Of a stretch of 64,000 nt of DNA, positions 1 to 10,876 are shown piece after piece; within the stretch, counting starts at the first letter, position 1, and the number at the start of each line of letters is the position of its first letter. Position numbers and translations under genes: made by a program. Where the stretch lies: NCBI RefSeq assembly GCF_013761005.1, contig NZ_JACDUS010000001.1, positions 310,001 to 374,000 on the forward strand, read 5' to 3'. This stretch comes from Desulfosalsimonas propionicica (lineage in GTDB: Bacteria > Desulfobacterota > Desulfobacteria > Desulfobacterales > Desulfosalsimonadaceae). Under the pieces are notes generated by a model, which was not told the origin of the DNA, made no database searches, and saw only the letters and a program-made list of their open reading frames with translations.

Positions 1-25
1 AAAAAAGACTTCCAAGGAAGTCCAA

Positions 26-197
26 GGTCGGGGTCGGTTTTTGAAGCGACATTGAGCGTTTTCGGGAAAAATTCAGCAAATGCCGGAGTGTCAAAATTTC
101 AAACTGTTTGAGGCCGAAAGGCCGAGTTTTTGAAATTTTAGCGAAGGCATTGGCTGAATCCCGAAAACGGTCAGGAGCAAAAAAACCGACCCCGACC
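26..197. repeat. Large imperfect inverted-repeat element upstream of gyrB
   Basis: The two arms pair along almost their whole length. GGTCGGGGTCGG at 26-37 is matched by its complement at 186-197. CGTTTTCGGGA near 57-67 is matched by TCCCGAAAACG near 158-168. The stretch near 71-82 matches 147-160, and AAAATTTCAAA near 94 matches TTTGAAATTTT near 130. The centre is a GGCC-GAAA-GGCC hairpin at 112-123. It is flanked by small hairpins at 7-22 and 198-215. No credible protein is encoded. It could be a non-autonomous mobile element (MITE-like) or a very long RNA stem in the gyrB leader; the sequence alone does not decide. Confidence 0.8.
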
Positions 198-231
198 GCA
201 GGGCTTCCTTCCTGCGAAAACAGCGGGCGCG

Positions 232-2734
<2,503 letters not shown>

Positions 2735-2769
2735 ACCCATTGGCCGGCCTACCAACCATGGCCGGCACT

Positions 2770-3132
2770 TTACCGGGATGCGGTGAAATACTTTTCCAGA
2801 TCCCGGATTTCCCGGATCAGTTTTCGGCTCAATTCCGTGGCCTGGCCCGGGTCTGAATCAACAAGGTTTTGCAGATAAAAGCTTTGGTCGGCCAACTCCG
2901 TGAATCCGAGGTTAACAGATGCGCCTTTAAAGGAGTGGAGCAGGTGTTTTGCTTTTTCAAGGCCCCCGGCTTTTATTGAATCCTGTAAATCCGATAGTTC
3001 CGCCACCGATGTCTGAACAAAAAGGCGGAGCAGCACTTTGTATTCGGCTTCATCCATGCCCAGCCGCGCGGCTTGTTTTTCAATATCCATATTGTATGGT
3101 TCCCGGTATGCGACGTTGTTATGCCCGGCCAT
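2770..3132 (-). CDS. Hpt (histidine phosphotransfer) domain protein
   Basis: Single-domain phosphotransfer protein of 120 aa. The sequence LLHSFKGASVNLGF contains the HSxKG-type phosphoacceptor motif, with the histidine at residue 66. The rest is helical, as expected of the four-helix bundle. Such proteins relay phosphate between a hybrid histidine kinase and a response regulator, but neither partner is in this window. Neither the first ATG (3132) nor the internal ATG at 3090 (MDIEKQAARLG) has a clear ribosome binding site. The shorter form would be 106 aa and still holds the whole domain. The gene converges with gyrB and diverges from the dsr operon. Confidence 0.8.
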   Translation of the reverse strand: MAGHNNVAYREPYNMDIEKQAARLGMDEAEYKVLLRLFVQTSVAELSDLQDSIKAGGLEKAKHLLHSFKGASVNLGFTELADQSFYLQNLVDSDPGQATELSRKLIREIRDLEKYFTASR

Positions 3133-3187
3133 TGCAAAAAAGCCGGATCAAAAACAGGTTGCGTGTGCCTTGTTGATCTGAATTTGC

Positions 3188-3216
3188 TTGACAATATAGC
3201 GGGTTTTGCCTATAGT
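3188..3216 (+). promoter_or_regulatory. Sigma70-type promoter of the rsbRD-N/dsrMKJOP operon
   Basis: TTGACA at 3188-3193 (perfect -35) and TATAGT at 3211-3216 (5 of 6 at the -10) are separated by exactly 17 bases. Transcription should start near 3223, about 50 bases before the first gene. This is one of the best-looking promoters in the window and fits a highly expressed respiratory operon. Confidence 0.8.
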
Positions 3217-3272
3217 CAACACCTTTAAATTACGTAATTCATTTGAATTTAAGTTAAAAGAGAATTTTGCAA

Positions 3273-3821
3273 ATGCCGGAAGAAAAATCTCAGGACATTG
3301 TCTCCGCCAGAAAAGAAAAGTGGATGGATCAGTGGCTGGATGCGCTGATGAGCACTTATCCCAATGAATCCGCCCGTTTTTTCAAGGATACCACCGACCC
3401 GTTTGCCAACCCGGTGGGATCCGCCTTTAGAAATGGCATCAGAAATCTGTTTGAAGTTCTGGCAGCAGACGCCTATGATCCCGAGGCCGCCCGCAAGGCT
3501 CTGGATCCCATGGTCCGCGTCAGGGCCATACAAGAACTGACACCTTCGGCAGCTCTTGGTTTTATTCCGCAGATCAAGGCTATCATGGCCCGGGATGGCA
3601 AAGCCGTAAGCAATGCGGCCGGGGCGGATAAAATCAGGATGGACAAAATAGCCGAACATGCTGACAAAGCCCTGTTGACGGCTTTTGATTTATATATGGG
3701 CTGCAAAAAGCATGTTTATACCCTTCGGGCCCAACAGGCCCGCAACAGTGTCCGGCAGCTGCTGGTCAAAAATGAGCTGATTAGCGAATTGCCGGATATT
3801 GATCCGGCAGTTATGGAATAA
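3273..3821 (+). CDS. RsbRD N-terminal domain protein, first gene of the dsr operon
   Basis: A 182-residue, mostly helical protein resembling the globin-like N-terminal sensor domain of RsbRD stressosome proteins (for example MDQWLDALMSTYP and the SRxR-like end AQQARNSVRQLL). No STAS domain follows, so it is a stand-alone sensor domain. Start chosen at ATG 3273; a TTG two codons upstream is also in frame. It is followed by dsrM on the same strand after 92 bases and shares the promoter at 3188. The family assignment is from recognition of sequence pattern. A sensory or assembly role for the Dsr complex is inference from position only. Confidence 0.75.
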   Translation: MPEEKSQDIVSARKEKWMDQWLDALMSTYPNESARFFKDTTDPFANPVGSAFRNGIRNLFEVLAADAYDPEAARKALDPMVRVRAIQELTPSAALGFIPQIKAIMARDGKAVSNAAGADKIRMDKIAEHADKALLTAFDLYMGCKKHVYTLRAQQARNSVRQLLVKNELISELPDIDPAVME

Positions 3822-3913
3822 ACAAACAAGGTTAACCGGCACAACCGGCATGGCGGCCCGGGGTCGGGATACTCCGGGACATGCCGCAGCCGGGCAAAGC
3901 GAGGTGGTGGTCA

Positions 3914-4918
3914 ATGAATGCAGCGTATTTGTATTCCCTCATTACAGTGGTGCTTCTGGGACTGATCGCATATGCAGGCGCGGAAGCAGCTGGGCTCGAA
4001 GTTTTATTCGGCGTGATCATACCGTATCTCGCCCTGATTGTTTTTCTGATCGGCTTTGCCAACAAGATCCTGGATTGGACCAAATCCCCGGTTCCTTTCC
4101 GGATTCCCACGACCCTGGGCCAGCAAAAAAGCCTGCCGTGGATCAAACAAAACAAGTTTGACAGCCCCTATACCACCGGCCAGGTGGTGATCCGCATGGC
4201 GCTTGAAATCCTGCTGTTCCGCTCTTTGTTTAAAAATCTCAGAACCGGATTCGGAAAAGACGGTCAGAAAATCACCTACAAGTGGGTGGTTTGGCTGTGG
4301 CTGTTTGCCCTGATGTTTCATTATTCCTTTCTGGTTGTGGTGATCCGGCATCTCCGGTTTTTTGCCGAGCCTGTGCCGTTTTTTGTTACCATGATCGAGC
4401 GCGTCGACGGCATGCTCCAGATTATGCTGCCCAATTTGTTTATTTCCGGGGTGGTTTTGCTGGCCGGAGCTTCGCTGCTTCTGCTGCGCCGGGTGCTTTT
4501 GCCGAAACTGGTCTATATTTCCAGGCCGGCTGATTATTTTCCGTTGTTTTTGATCATCGGCATCGCGGTCACCGGCCTGATGATGCGGTATATCAGCAAG
4601 GTGGACGTGATCCGGGTCAAGGAACTGACCATGGGACTGGCCACCTTCCAGCCCTCCATTCCCGAGGGATCCATCAGCGGGCTTTTTTACGTGCACCTGT
4701 TTTTTGTATCTCTTTTGGTGGCCTATATTCCGTTTAGCAAGCTGATGCACATGGGCGGTGTCTTTTTGAGCCCCACCCGAAACCTGGCCAACAATTCCCG
4801 GGCCAAGCGCCATGTCAATCCCTGGAATTATCCGGTCAAGACCCATACTTATGAAGAATATGAAGACGATTTCAGAGATAAAATGAAAGAGGCTGGCCTT
4901 CCAGTTGAAAAGGAGTAG
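3914..4918 (+). CDS. dsrM: Sulfite reduction-associated membrane protein DsrM
   Basis: Membrane-bound, heme b-containing, NarI-like subunit of the DsrMKJOP complex, which passes electrons from the quinone pool to the cytoplasmic DsrC trisulfide step of sulfate reduction. 334 aa with several hydrophobic segments (for example AAYLYSLITVVLLGLIAYAG, WLWLFALMFHYSFLVVVI, YFPLFLIIGIAVTGLMM) and membrane histidines suited to heme ligation. The ATG at 3914 is chosen because GAGGTGG at 3901-3907 is well placed before it; an ATG at 3881 in the same frame lacks such a site and would add a charged non-membrane tail. The ribosome binding site of dsrK (AAGGAG) overlaps its last codons. Confidence 0.95.
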   Translation: MNAAYLYSLITVVLLGLIAYAGAEAAGLEVLFGVIIPYLALIVFLIGFANKILDWTKSPVPFRIPTTLGQQKSLPWIKQNKFDSPYTTGQVVIRMALEILLFRSLFKNLRTGFGKDGQKITYKWVVWLWLFALMFHYSFLVVVIRHLRFFAEPVPFFVTMIERVDGMLQIMLPNLFISGVVLLAGASLLLLRRVLLPKLVYISRPADYFPLFLIIGIAVTGLMMRYISKVDVIRVKELTMGLATFQPSIPEGSISGLFYVHLFFVSLLVAYIPFSKLMHMGGVFLSPTRNLANNSRAKRHVNPWNYPVKTHTYEEYEDDFRDKMKEAGLPVEKE

Positions 4919-4920
4919 CT

Positions 4921-6549
4921 ATGGCAGAGACGCCGAAACCCGAAGAACTGTTTCAAAATATTGATCACAGCCTGCCGGATGAGCCGTGGGAAGAGATACC
5001 GCCTGATCTTTCCGAAGGCCGGTTCTGCTATCCCACCAAGAAAAAGAATCTGGAATATCTGGACCTGCCCACCACCACCCAGGATGAGTGGTCACCGGCA
5101 GACGAGGAATGGCCCATTCCCGATAACTGGAAGGAAATCATTCATGAGGGCTTCAAGGAGCGGCTGGAAAAATACCGCTCCCTGAAAATTTTCATGGATG
5201 TCTGTGTCCGGTGCGGGGCGTGTGCAGACAAATGCCATTTTTTCATTGGTACCGGCGATCCCAAAAACATGCCGGTGCTTCGCGCGGAACTGCTTCGCTC
5301 CGTGTACCGCAATGACTTTACCACCGCCGGAAAGATTTTAAAAAAGATCAACGGCGGCCGACCCCTGACAAAGCAGGTACTAAAGGAATGGTTTTCCTAT
5401 TTTTATCAGTGCACGGAATGCCGGCGATGCTCGGTGTACTGCCCCTACGGCATTGACACCGCGGAAGTGACCATGATGGGCCGGGAACTGCTGTCGCTGC
5501 TGGGGCTCAACATCAACTGGGTCCTGGAGCCGGTTGCCAACTGCTTTCGTACCGGCAACCACCTGGGAATCCAGCCTCACGCTTTTAAGGATATGGTGGA
5601 TTTTTTCTGTGACGATATTGAAGAGATCACCGGTGTGCGTATCAACCCCTCGTTTAACCGCAAGGGCGCAGAGATTCTGTTTATTGTCCCTTCCGGCGAT
5701 GTTTTTGCCGATCCGGGCACCTATACTTTCATGGGATACCTGCTCCTGTTTGAACAACTGGGCCTGGACTACACCCTTTCCACCTATGCCTCCGAGGGCG
5801 GCAACTTTGGTCTGTTTACCTCTTCAGAGGTGATGAAACGGTTAAACGCCAAGATGTATGCCGAAGCCAGAAGGCTCGGGGTCAAGTGGATTTTGGGCGG
5901 TGAGTGCGGCCATATGTGGCGGGTGATCAACCAGTATATGGACACCATGAACGGACCCGCGGATTTCGGCGAGGTGCCCAAATCCCCGATCACCGGCACG
6001 GTGTTTGAAAACGCGGCTTCCACCCGAATGGTTCACATAACCGAGTTTACCGCGGACCTGCTCCGCAACAACAAGCTGAAACTCGATCCATCCAGAAACG
6101 ACAAACACGTGGTCACTTATCACGATTCCTGCAATCCTTCCCGCGCAATGGGCCTGCTCGATGAACCGCGGTACGTGCTCAACAGCGTCTGCAACCATTT
6201 CTACGAAATGCCGGAAAACACCATCCGGGAACAGACGTTCTGCTGCGGCAGCGGCTCGGGATTAAACACCGAAGAGATCATGGAACTGCGCCTGCTCGGC
6301 GGCCTTCCCCGCGCAAATGCGGTCAAGCACGTGCATGACACTTTCGGAGTCAATATGCTTTCCTGCATCTGCGCCATTGACCGCGCCGCACTGCCGCCGT
6401 TGATGGATTACTGGGTGCCCGGTGTCGGCGTAACCGGCATTCATGAACTGGTGGGCAATGCGCTGGTGATGGAAGGGGAAATCGAGCGGACCATGGACCT
6501 GCGCTTCGAACCCCTGAACGAAGAAACGGAGGAAGACGCCGATGAATGA
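4921..6549 (+). CDS. dsrK: DsrK, heterodisulfide-reductase-like iron-sulfur subunit
   Basis: Cytoplasmic catalytic subunit of DsrMKJOP, related to HdrD, thought to reduce DsrC trisulfide. Two ferredoxin-type clusters are visible: C95-x2-C98-x2-C101-x3-C105 (CVRCGACADKC) and C164-x2-C167-x2-C170-x3-C174 (CTECRRCSVYC). The CCG-domain cysteines for the non-cubane catalytic cluster are also present, with HDSC (C404) and CCGSGSG (C441, C442). Length 542 aa is normal for the family. It starts 2 bases after dsrM and overlaps dsrJ by 8 bases, indicating translational coupling. Confidence 0.97.
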   Translation: MAETPKPEELFQNIDHSLPDEPWEEIPPDLSEGRFCYPTKKKNLEYLDLPTTTQDEWSPADEEWPIPDNWKEIIHEGFKERLEKYRSLKIFMDVCVRCGACADKCHFFIGTGDPKNMPVLRAELLRSVYRNDFTTAGKILKKINGGRPLTKQVLKEWFSYFYQCTECRRCSVYCPYGIDTAEVTMMGRELLSLLGLNINWVLEPVANCFRTGNHLGIQPHAFKDMVDFFCDDIEEITGVRINPSFNRKGAEILFIVPSGDVFADPGTYTFMGYLLLFEQLGLDYTLSTYASEGGNFGLFTSSEVMKRLNAKMYAEARRLGVKWILGGECGHMWRVINQYMDTMNGPADFGEVPKSPITGTVFENAASTRMVHITEFTADLLRNNKLKLDPSRNDKHVVTYHDSCNPSRAMGLLDEPRYVLNSVCNHFYEMPENTIREQTFCCGSGSGLNTEEIMELRLLGGLPRANAVKHVHDTFGVNMLSCICAIDRAALPPLMDYWVPGVGVTGIHELVGNALVMEGEIERTMDLRFEPLNEETEEDADE

Positions 6550-6940
6550 TAAGAACAAGATCATCACGGGCTTGGTCATCTTTTTTGTGGTGCTGCTGTT
6601 TCCCTTCTGGTTTAACCTGATTTTCGGTGCCGCAGGAGCCGCCACGGCTCCGGAACCTGAATTGACCGATAAAGCCAAGGAAGCGGAAACCTGTATTGCC
6701 GAAACCGATCATATGCGCACCGAGCATATGCAGATTCTTGATCAATGGCGAGATACGGTGGTCCGGGACGGCAAGCGGATCTACAAGGCCGAAAACGGCA
6801 AGGAGTATGAAGCCAGCCTTTCCAATACCTGCATGGACTGCCACTCCAACAAGGAGGAGTTTTGCGACAGCTGCCATAATTACACCTCGGTGGATCCCTA
6901 TTGCTGGGATTGTCATACATATCCGGAGGAGACAGAGTAA
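6542..6940 (+). CDS. dsrJ: DsrJ, triheme cytochrome c subunit
   Basis: Periplasmic triheme cytochrome c of DsrMKJOP. One N-terminal membrane segment (about residues 7-31) acts as an uncleaved signal or anchor. Three CxxCH heme-binding motifs crowd the C-terminus: C97-H101, C108-H112 and C121-H125. Length 132 aa is typical. The start ATG lies within the end of dsrK, and the stop shares one base with the dsrO start (TAATG). Confidence 0.96.
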   Translation: MNDKNKIITGLVIFFVVLLFPFWFNLIFGAAGAATAPEPELTDKAKEAETCIAETDHMRTEHMQILDQWRDTVVRDGKRIYKAENGKEYEASLSNTCMDCHSNKEEFCDSCHNYTSVDPYCWDCHTYPEETE

Positions 6941-7752
6941 TGGAAAACAGCAGAAGACGCTTTTTGAAAACCGCAGGATTTTCCATACTGGGAGTCGGTG
7001 CCGGTTCCATGCTCATCGGTCTTGCGGCCAGACCCGGGATTGCCGCAGGCCCGGGCGCCGCATCCGGGCCGGAGTTCGGCGACCGGCCTGAAGCAAAGCA
7101 CGCCCGGCGCTGGGGAATGGTGATTGATACGCGCCAACTCGACGCGCGCACCTGCCGGAAAATGGAAGAAGCCTGCCACAGCATCCACAACGTGCCCGAC
7201 CATATCGGCAAATTCGGCAACAAGAACCATGAGATCAAGTGGATCTGGGACACCGAGTTCAAGCATGCCTTTCCGGGCCAGGAAGCCGAATTTTTGTCTG
7301 ACAGGCTGGAACACGCACCGGTTCCGGTGTTGTGCAACCATTGCGACAACCCGCCCTGTGTGCGCGCATGCCCCACCAAGGCCACTTTCAAGCGGGAAAA
7401 AGACGGCATTGTGCTCATGGATTTCCATCGCTGCATCGGCTGCCGGTTTTGCATGGCCGCCTGCCCGTTCGGCGCCCGCAGCTTTAACTTTCGGGATCCC
7501 CGACCGGCCATCAAAGAGGAAAATCCGGATTTTCCAACCCGCATGAAAGGGGTGGTGGAAAAATGCAATTTCTGCGCCGAGCGCCTGGCTGTTGGCAAGA
7601 TGCCGGCCTGCGTTGAGGCCTCCGGAGGCGCACTGACCTTTGGGGATCTCAATGACCCGGACTCTGACATTCGCAAACTGCTGGCAGATGAGTATGCCAT
7701 CCGGCGGAAACCGAACCTGGGGACCTTCCCCTCGGTGTTCTATATCGTTTGA
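6940..7752 (+). CDS. dsrO: DsrO, periplasmic ferredoxin-like subunit with Tat signal
   Basis: Periplasmic iron-sulfur electron carrier between DsrJ and DsrP. The N-terminus MENSRRRFLKTAGF is a twin-arginine signal, followed by a hydrophobic stretch to about residue 36. Four-cluster ferredoxin cysteines are seen from C132 on (CNHCDNPPCVRACP, CIGCRFCMAACPFG, CNFCAERLAVGKMPAC). 270 aa from the ATG at 6940, supported by GGAGGA at 6926-6931. The frame stays open to 6901, but that extension would hide the Tat motif. Confidence 0.96.
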   Translation: MENSRRRFLKTAGFSILGVGAGSMLIGLAARPGIAAGPGAASGPEFGDRPEAKHARRWGMVIDTRQLDARTCRKMEEACHSIHNVPDHIGKFGNKNHEIKWIWDTEFKHAFPGQEAEFLSDRLEHAPVPVLCNHCDNPPCVRACPTKATFKREKDGIVLMDFHRCIGCRFCMAACPFGARSFNFRDPRPAIKEENPDFPTRMKGVVEKCNFCAERLAVGKMPACVEASGGALTFGDLNDPDSDIRKLLADEYAIRRKPNLGTFPSVFYIV

Positions 7753-7767
7753 TCGTATGAGGGAGCT

Positions 7768-8931
7768 ATGCTAGAAAAAGCGCTTAAAGGAAGCAAGACC
7801 TACTGGATGTGGCTGCTGGCCCTGGCGGTGGTGATTGCCGTCGGATTTGTGGTATACCTGCGCCAGCTCGAATTCGGCCTGGGCATTACGGGCATGAGCC
7901 GGGATGTAACCTGGGGGTTTTACATCGCCCAGTTCACCTTTCTGGTCGGGGTGGCCGCATCGGCGGTGATGCTGGTGCTGCCCTACTACCTGCACGATTA
8001 CAAGACCTTCGGCAAGATCACGGTGCTTGGCGAGTTTCTGGCCGTGGCCTCTGTGCTCATGTGCATGCTGTTTATCATCGTGGACCTGGGCCAGCCCATG
8101 CGGCTTTTAAACGTGATCTTCTATCCCACGCCCAATTCCATGCTGTTTTGGGACATGATCGTCTTAAACGGGTATTTGTTCTTAAATATTGTCATCGGCT
8201 GGAACGTGCTGGATGCGGAGCGAAACAACACGGCTCCGGAAAAATGGATCAAACCCCTGATCTATCTTTCCATCCCCTGGGCGGTGAGCATTCACACGGT
8301 CACCGCCTTTCTCTACTGCGGCCTTCCCGGAAGGGGCTTCTGGCTGACCGCGGTGCTGGCCCCGCGCTTTCTGGCATCCGCCTTTGCAGCAGGCCCGGCA
8401 TTTTTGATTCTGCTGAGTTTTATCATTCGCCGGTTTACCAACTTTGACGCCGGCACCCGGGCCCGGCAGACCCTGGCCAAGATCGTGGCCTATGCTGTGC
8501 TGGCCAACCTGTTTTTCTTTCTCTGCGAAGTGTTTGTGGCCGTCTACAGTCAGATCCCGGAGCATATGAGCCATCTGCAGTATCTGTTTTTCGGTCTTCA
8601 CGGTCATGATGCGCTGGTTCCCTGGATGTGGAGTTCCATGGCCCTGATGGTGCTGGCGGTGATTTTTCTGATCATTCCCGCTGCCCGGCAAAATGAAACA
8701 ACACTGATTTTTTCCTGCGCGTTTGTGTTTGTGGGCACCTGGATTGACAAGGGACTGGGAATGATCTCCGGCGGGTTTGTGCCCAATCCCTTACACGAGG
8801 TCAACGAATACATTCCCTCGATTCCCGAAATTGTCATCACCATCGGCGTTTATGCGCTTGGATTTCTGGTGCTGACCCTTCTGTACAAGGTGGTCACCGG
8901 CGTCAAAAGGGAAGTGGCCGGCCAGGGATAG
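7768..8931 (+). CDS. dsrP: DsrP, NrfD-type membrane subunit
   Basis: Integral membrane quinone-interacting subunit of DsrMKJOP, NrfD/PsrC family. 387 aa with about ten hydrophobic segments (for example TYWMWLLALAVVIAVGFVVY near the N-terminus and VITIGVYALGFLVLTLLY near the end). It lies 15 bases after dsrO with GAGGGA before the ATG and is the last gene of the operon, which ends in the terminator at 8966-9003. Confidence 0.96.
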   Translation: MLEKALKGSKTYWMWLLALAVVIAVGFVVYLRQLEFGLGITGMSRDVTWGFYIAQFTFLVGVAASAVMLVLPYYLHDYKTFGKITVLGEFLAVASVLMCMLFIIVDLGQPMRLLNVIFYPTPNSMLFWDMIVLNGYLFLNIVIGWNVLDAERNNTAPEKWIKPLIYLSIPWAVSIHTVTAFLYCGLPGRGFWLTAVLAPRFLASAFAAGPAFLILLSFIIRRFTNFDAGTRARQTLAKIVAYAVLANLFFFLCEVFVAVYSQIPEHMSHLQYLFFGLHGHDALVPWMWSSMALMVLAVIFLIIPAARQNETTLIFSCAFVFVGTWIDKGLGMISGGFVPNPLHEVNEYIPSIPEIVITIGVYALGFLVLTLLYKVVTGVKREVAGQG

Positions 8932-8965
8932 TCCGGGCGGCAGTTTTTCAAAAACGATTTTTTCC

Positions 8966-9003
8966 GGGGTTCACTCATCATAACCCGATGGTGAACCCTT
9001 TTT
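8966..9003 (+). terminator. Intrinsic terminator of the dsr operon
   Basis: GGGTTCAC (8967-8974) and GTGAACCC (8991-8998) form an 8-base-pair stem over a 16-base loop, followed by a run of T at 8999-9003. Confidence 0.85.
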
Positions 9004-9026
9004 ACGTATCTGCCGATCAAATGTTA

Positions 9027-9054
9027 TTGACAAACGGATAAAATTGAGTATAGT
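9027..9054 (+). promoter_or_regulatory. Sigma70-type promoter of rplU
   Basis: TTGACA at 9027-9032 and TATAGT at 9049-9054 are separated by 16 bases. It lies between the dsr terminator and the ribosomal-protein genes. Confidence 0.75.
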
Positions 9055-9095
9055 GGATAAATTTTGAAAATACGAGTTTCTGGGAGGTTTTAGCC

Positions 9096-9413
9096 ATGTA
9101 TGCAGTTGTTGCCACAGGGGGCAAGCAATATAAAGTAACAAAAGGCGATGTGTTGCGCATCGAAAAGATCGCCGGGGATGTGGGCGACAGTGTGACCTTT
9201 GACAAGATCTTGATGCTGTCAGACGGTGATGCGGTATCCCTTGGTCAGCCGGTGCTGGAAAACGCGTCAGTACAGGCCCGGATCGTGGAACAGGCGCGCT
9301 CCAAGAAAATTCTGGTGTTCAAATACAAGCGCCGCAAGCGGTACCGCCTGAAAAAAGGCCACCGCCAGTCCTATACGGCCGTGCAGATCGATGACATCGC
9401 AGCAGGTGCGTAA
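9096..9413 (+). CDS. rplU: 50S ribosomal protein L21
   Basis: 105-residue large-subunit ribosomal protein L21. The N-terminus MYAVVATGGKQYKV and the C-terminal KYKRRKRYRLKKGHRQ are family signatures. A GGGAGG ribosome binding site lies at 9081-9086. It heads the conserved rplU-rpmA-obgE order, here interrupted by a repeat element. Confidence 0.98.
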   Translation: MYAVVATGGKQYKVTKGDVLRIEKIAGDVGDSVTFDKILMLSDGDAVSLGQPVLENASVQARIVEQARSKKILVFKYKRRKRYRLKKGHRQSYTAVQIDDIAAGA

Positions 9414-9420
9414 CAATTTT

Positions 9421-9571
9421 GATGGCGTCGTAAAAAGTCAATTTTGGGACGGCAAAGTAAAAAGTTCAAGATCAAGGCGCGCGAATCTCGAGGAATGAGG
9501 CGTACTTGTCCGTACGTCGAATGACGAGAGATGAAGCGCAACGCAGATATTGCACTTTTTACGAAGCCGTC
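9421..9571 (+). repeat. MITE-like inverted-repeat element, copy 1 (between rplU and rpmA)
   Basis: About 150 bases with matching ends: GATGGCGTCGTAAAAAGT at the left and the complement of GACGGCTTCGTAAAAAGT at the right. The centre is GCGTACTTGTCCGTACGT, flanked by partly complementary arms. The reverse complement of 60682-60833 matches it along its length, sharing AAGATCAAGGC, GCGTACTT, TCCGTACGT and AACGCAGATATTG. It has no coding potential and sits inside a cotranscribed ribosomal-protein operon. Confidence 0.85.
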
Positions 9572-9611
9572 AATTTTGTCTGATCCAAATTTTTTATGAG
9601 GTATACGGGAA

Positions 9612-9866
9612 ATGGCACACAAAAAAGCGGGCGGAAGCTCTAAAAACGGAAGGGATTCCCAGGGACAGCGCCGGGGAGTCAAGCGTTACGGCGGACAGAA
9701 AGTCCGGGCCGGCAATATCCTGGTGCGGCAGCTTGGCACCAAAATTCATCCCGGTGAGAACGTTGGCATGGGAAAGGACTATACCCTGTTTTCCAAGATC
9801 GACGGAATGGTGAGTTATGAACGTCTCGGCCGCTCCCGGAAAAAAGTCAGCGTTTATGCAGCGTGA
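9612..9866 (+). CDS. rpmA: 50S ribosomal protein L27
   Basis: 84-residue ribosomal protein L27, located near the peptidyl-transferase centre. The start [20 protein letters not shown] is diagnostic, without the cleavable N-terminal extension of Firmicutes. It overlaps obgE by 4 bases (GTGA). Confidence 0.98.
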   Translation: MAHKKAGGSSKNGRDSQGQRRGVKRYGGQKVRAGNILVRQLGTKIHPGENVGMGKDYTLFSKIDGMVSYERLGRSRKKVSVYAA

Positions 9867-10876
9867 AATTCATCGATGAAGTTGTAATTGACGTGGCCGC
9901 CGGCCACGGGGGTCGGGGTTGCGTGAGCTTCCGGCGGGAGAAATATATTCCCAAAGGCGGCCCGGACGGCGGAGACGGCGGCCACGGCGGCAATGTAACA
10001 ATCCGCACATCGCATCGCCTGCGAACCCTTCACCAGTTCCGTTTCAAACGTCAGTTTCAGGCAGCCAGCGGCGGTCACGGCCAGGGAAGCCAGAAAACCG
10101 GCAAAAACGGCCAGGATCTGGTCATTGAAGTGCCGCCCGGCACCGTGATCCGGGACCGGCAAACCGATGAAATCATCCATGACTGCATCACACCCGGGGA
10201 AACGTTTGTCGTTGCCAAAGGCGGCCGGGGCGGCCGGGGCAACCGGCGCTTTGCCACCTCCACCAACCGCGCCCCGAGACACGCCCAGCCGGGCGAGCCG
10301 GGCGAAACCCGCAGCCTAAAGCTGGATCTCAAGCTCCTTGCCGACATCGGCATTATCGGTTTTCCCAATGCCGGCAAATCAACCCTGATCAGCCGGATCT
10401 CTTCTGCACGGCCAAAGGTTGCCGATTACCCGTTTACCACCATCAATCCGGTGCTCGGCGTGGTGAGCCCGGAGACAGGTGAGCCCTTTGTGGTGGCCGA
10501 CATCCCGGGGTTGATTCAGGGCGCCCACCAGGGAGCGGGCCTGGGCACGCGTTTTTTGCGGCATGTTGAGCGCACCCGGGTGCTGCTGCACCTGGTGGAT
10601 GCCTCAGAGATTGACGCAGATGATCCCCTTTCCGGATATAAGGCCATCAACAGCGAGCTGGCCGGATTTAACCCGGAGCTGGCGGAAAAAAACCAGGTAG
10701 TGGTGCTAAACAAGATGGATCTGCCAGACAGCCAAACCCGGGCTCAAGCCTTTACCCGGGCGGCCGGAAATTTGCCGGTGATCCAAATTTCCGCTGCCAC
10801 AGGCAAAGGCGTTGCCCAATTGGTCAATAAGCTAAACGAGATTGTCAATTCCGGAAAACACACCAATGGAAATTGA
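9863..10876 (+). CDS. obgE: GTPase ObgE/CgtA
   Basis: Ribosome-associated GTPase needed for 50S assembly. The glycine-rich Obg fold occupies about residues 1-158 ([26 protein letters not shown]). The G domain follows with GFPNAGKST near residue 166 (P-loop), DIPG (G3) and NKMD (G4). 337 aa is normal, and the optional C-terminal OCT domain is absent. The start is a GTG overlapping the rpmA stop, and the end overlaps proB by 11 bases. Confidence 0.97.
   Translation: MKFIDEVVIDVAAGHGGRGCVSFRREKYIPKGGPDGGDGGHGGNVTIRTSHRLRTLHQFRFKRQFQAASGGHGQGSQKTGKNGQDLVIEVPPGTVIRDRQTDEIIHDCITPGETFVVAKGGRGGRGNRRFATSTNRAPRHAQPGEPGETRSLKLDLKLLADIGIIGFPNAGKSTLISRISSARPKVADYPFTTINPVLGVVSPETGEPFVVADIPGLIQGAHQGAGLGTRFLRHVERTRVLLHLVDASEIDADDPLSGYKAINSELAGFNPELAEKNQVVVLNKMDLPDSQTRAQAFTRAAGNLPVIQISAATGKGVAQLVNKLNEIVNSGKHTNGN

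Noticed and set aside
3881-3913. Longer dsrM start at 3881
   Set aside because: The extension is charged, lacks a ribosome binding site and precedes the natural first membrane segment; ATG 3914 has GAGGTGG.
4004-4846. Long minus-strand open frame opposite dsrM (and similar ones opposite gpmI, gyrB and proA)
   Set aside because: These are codon-bias shadows of GC-rich genes: no ribosome binding sites, low-complexity His/Gln/Gly-rich products, and clear genes on the other strand.
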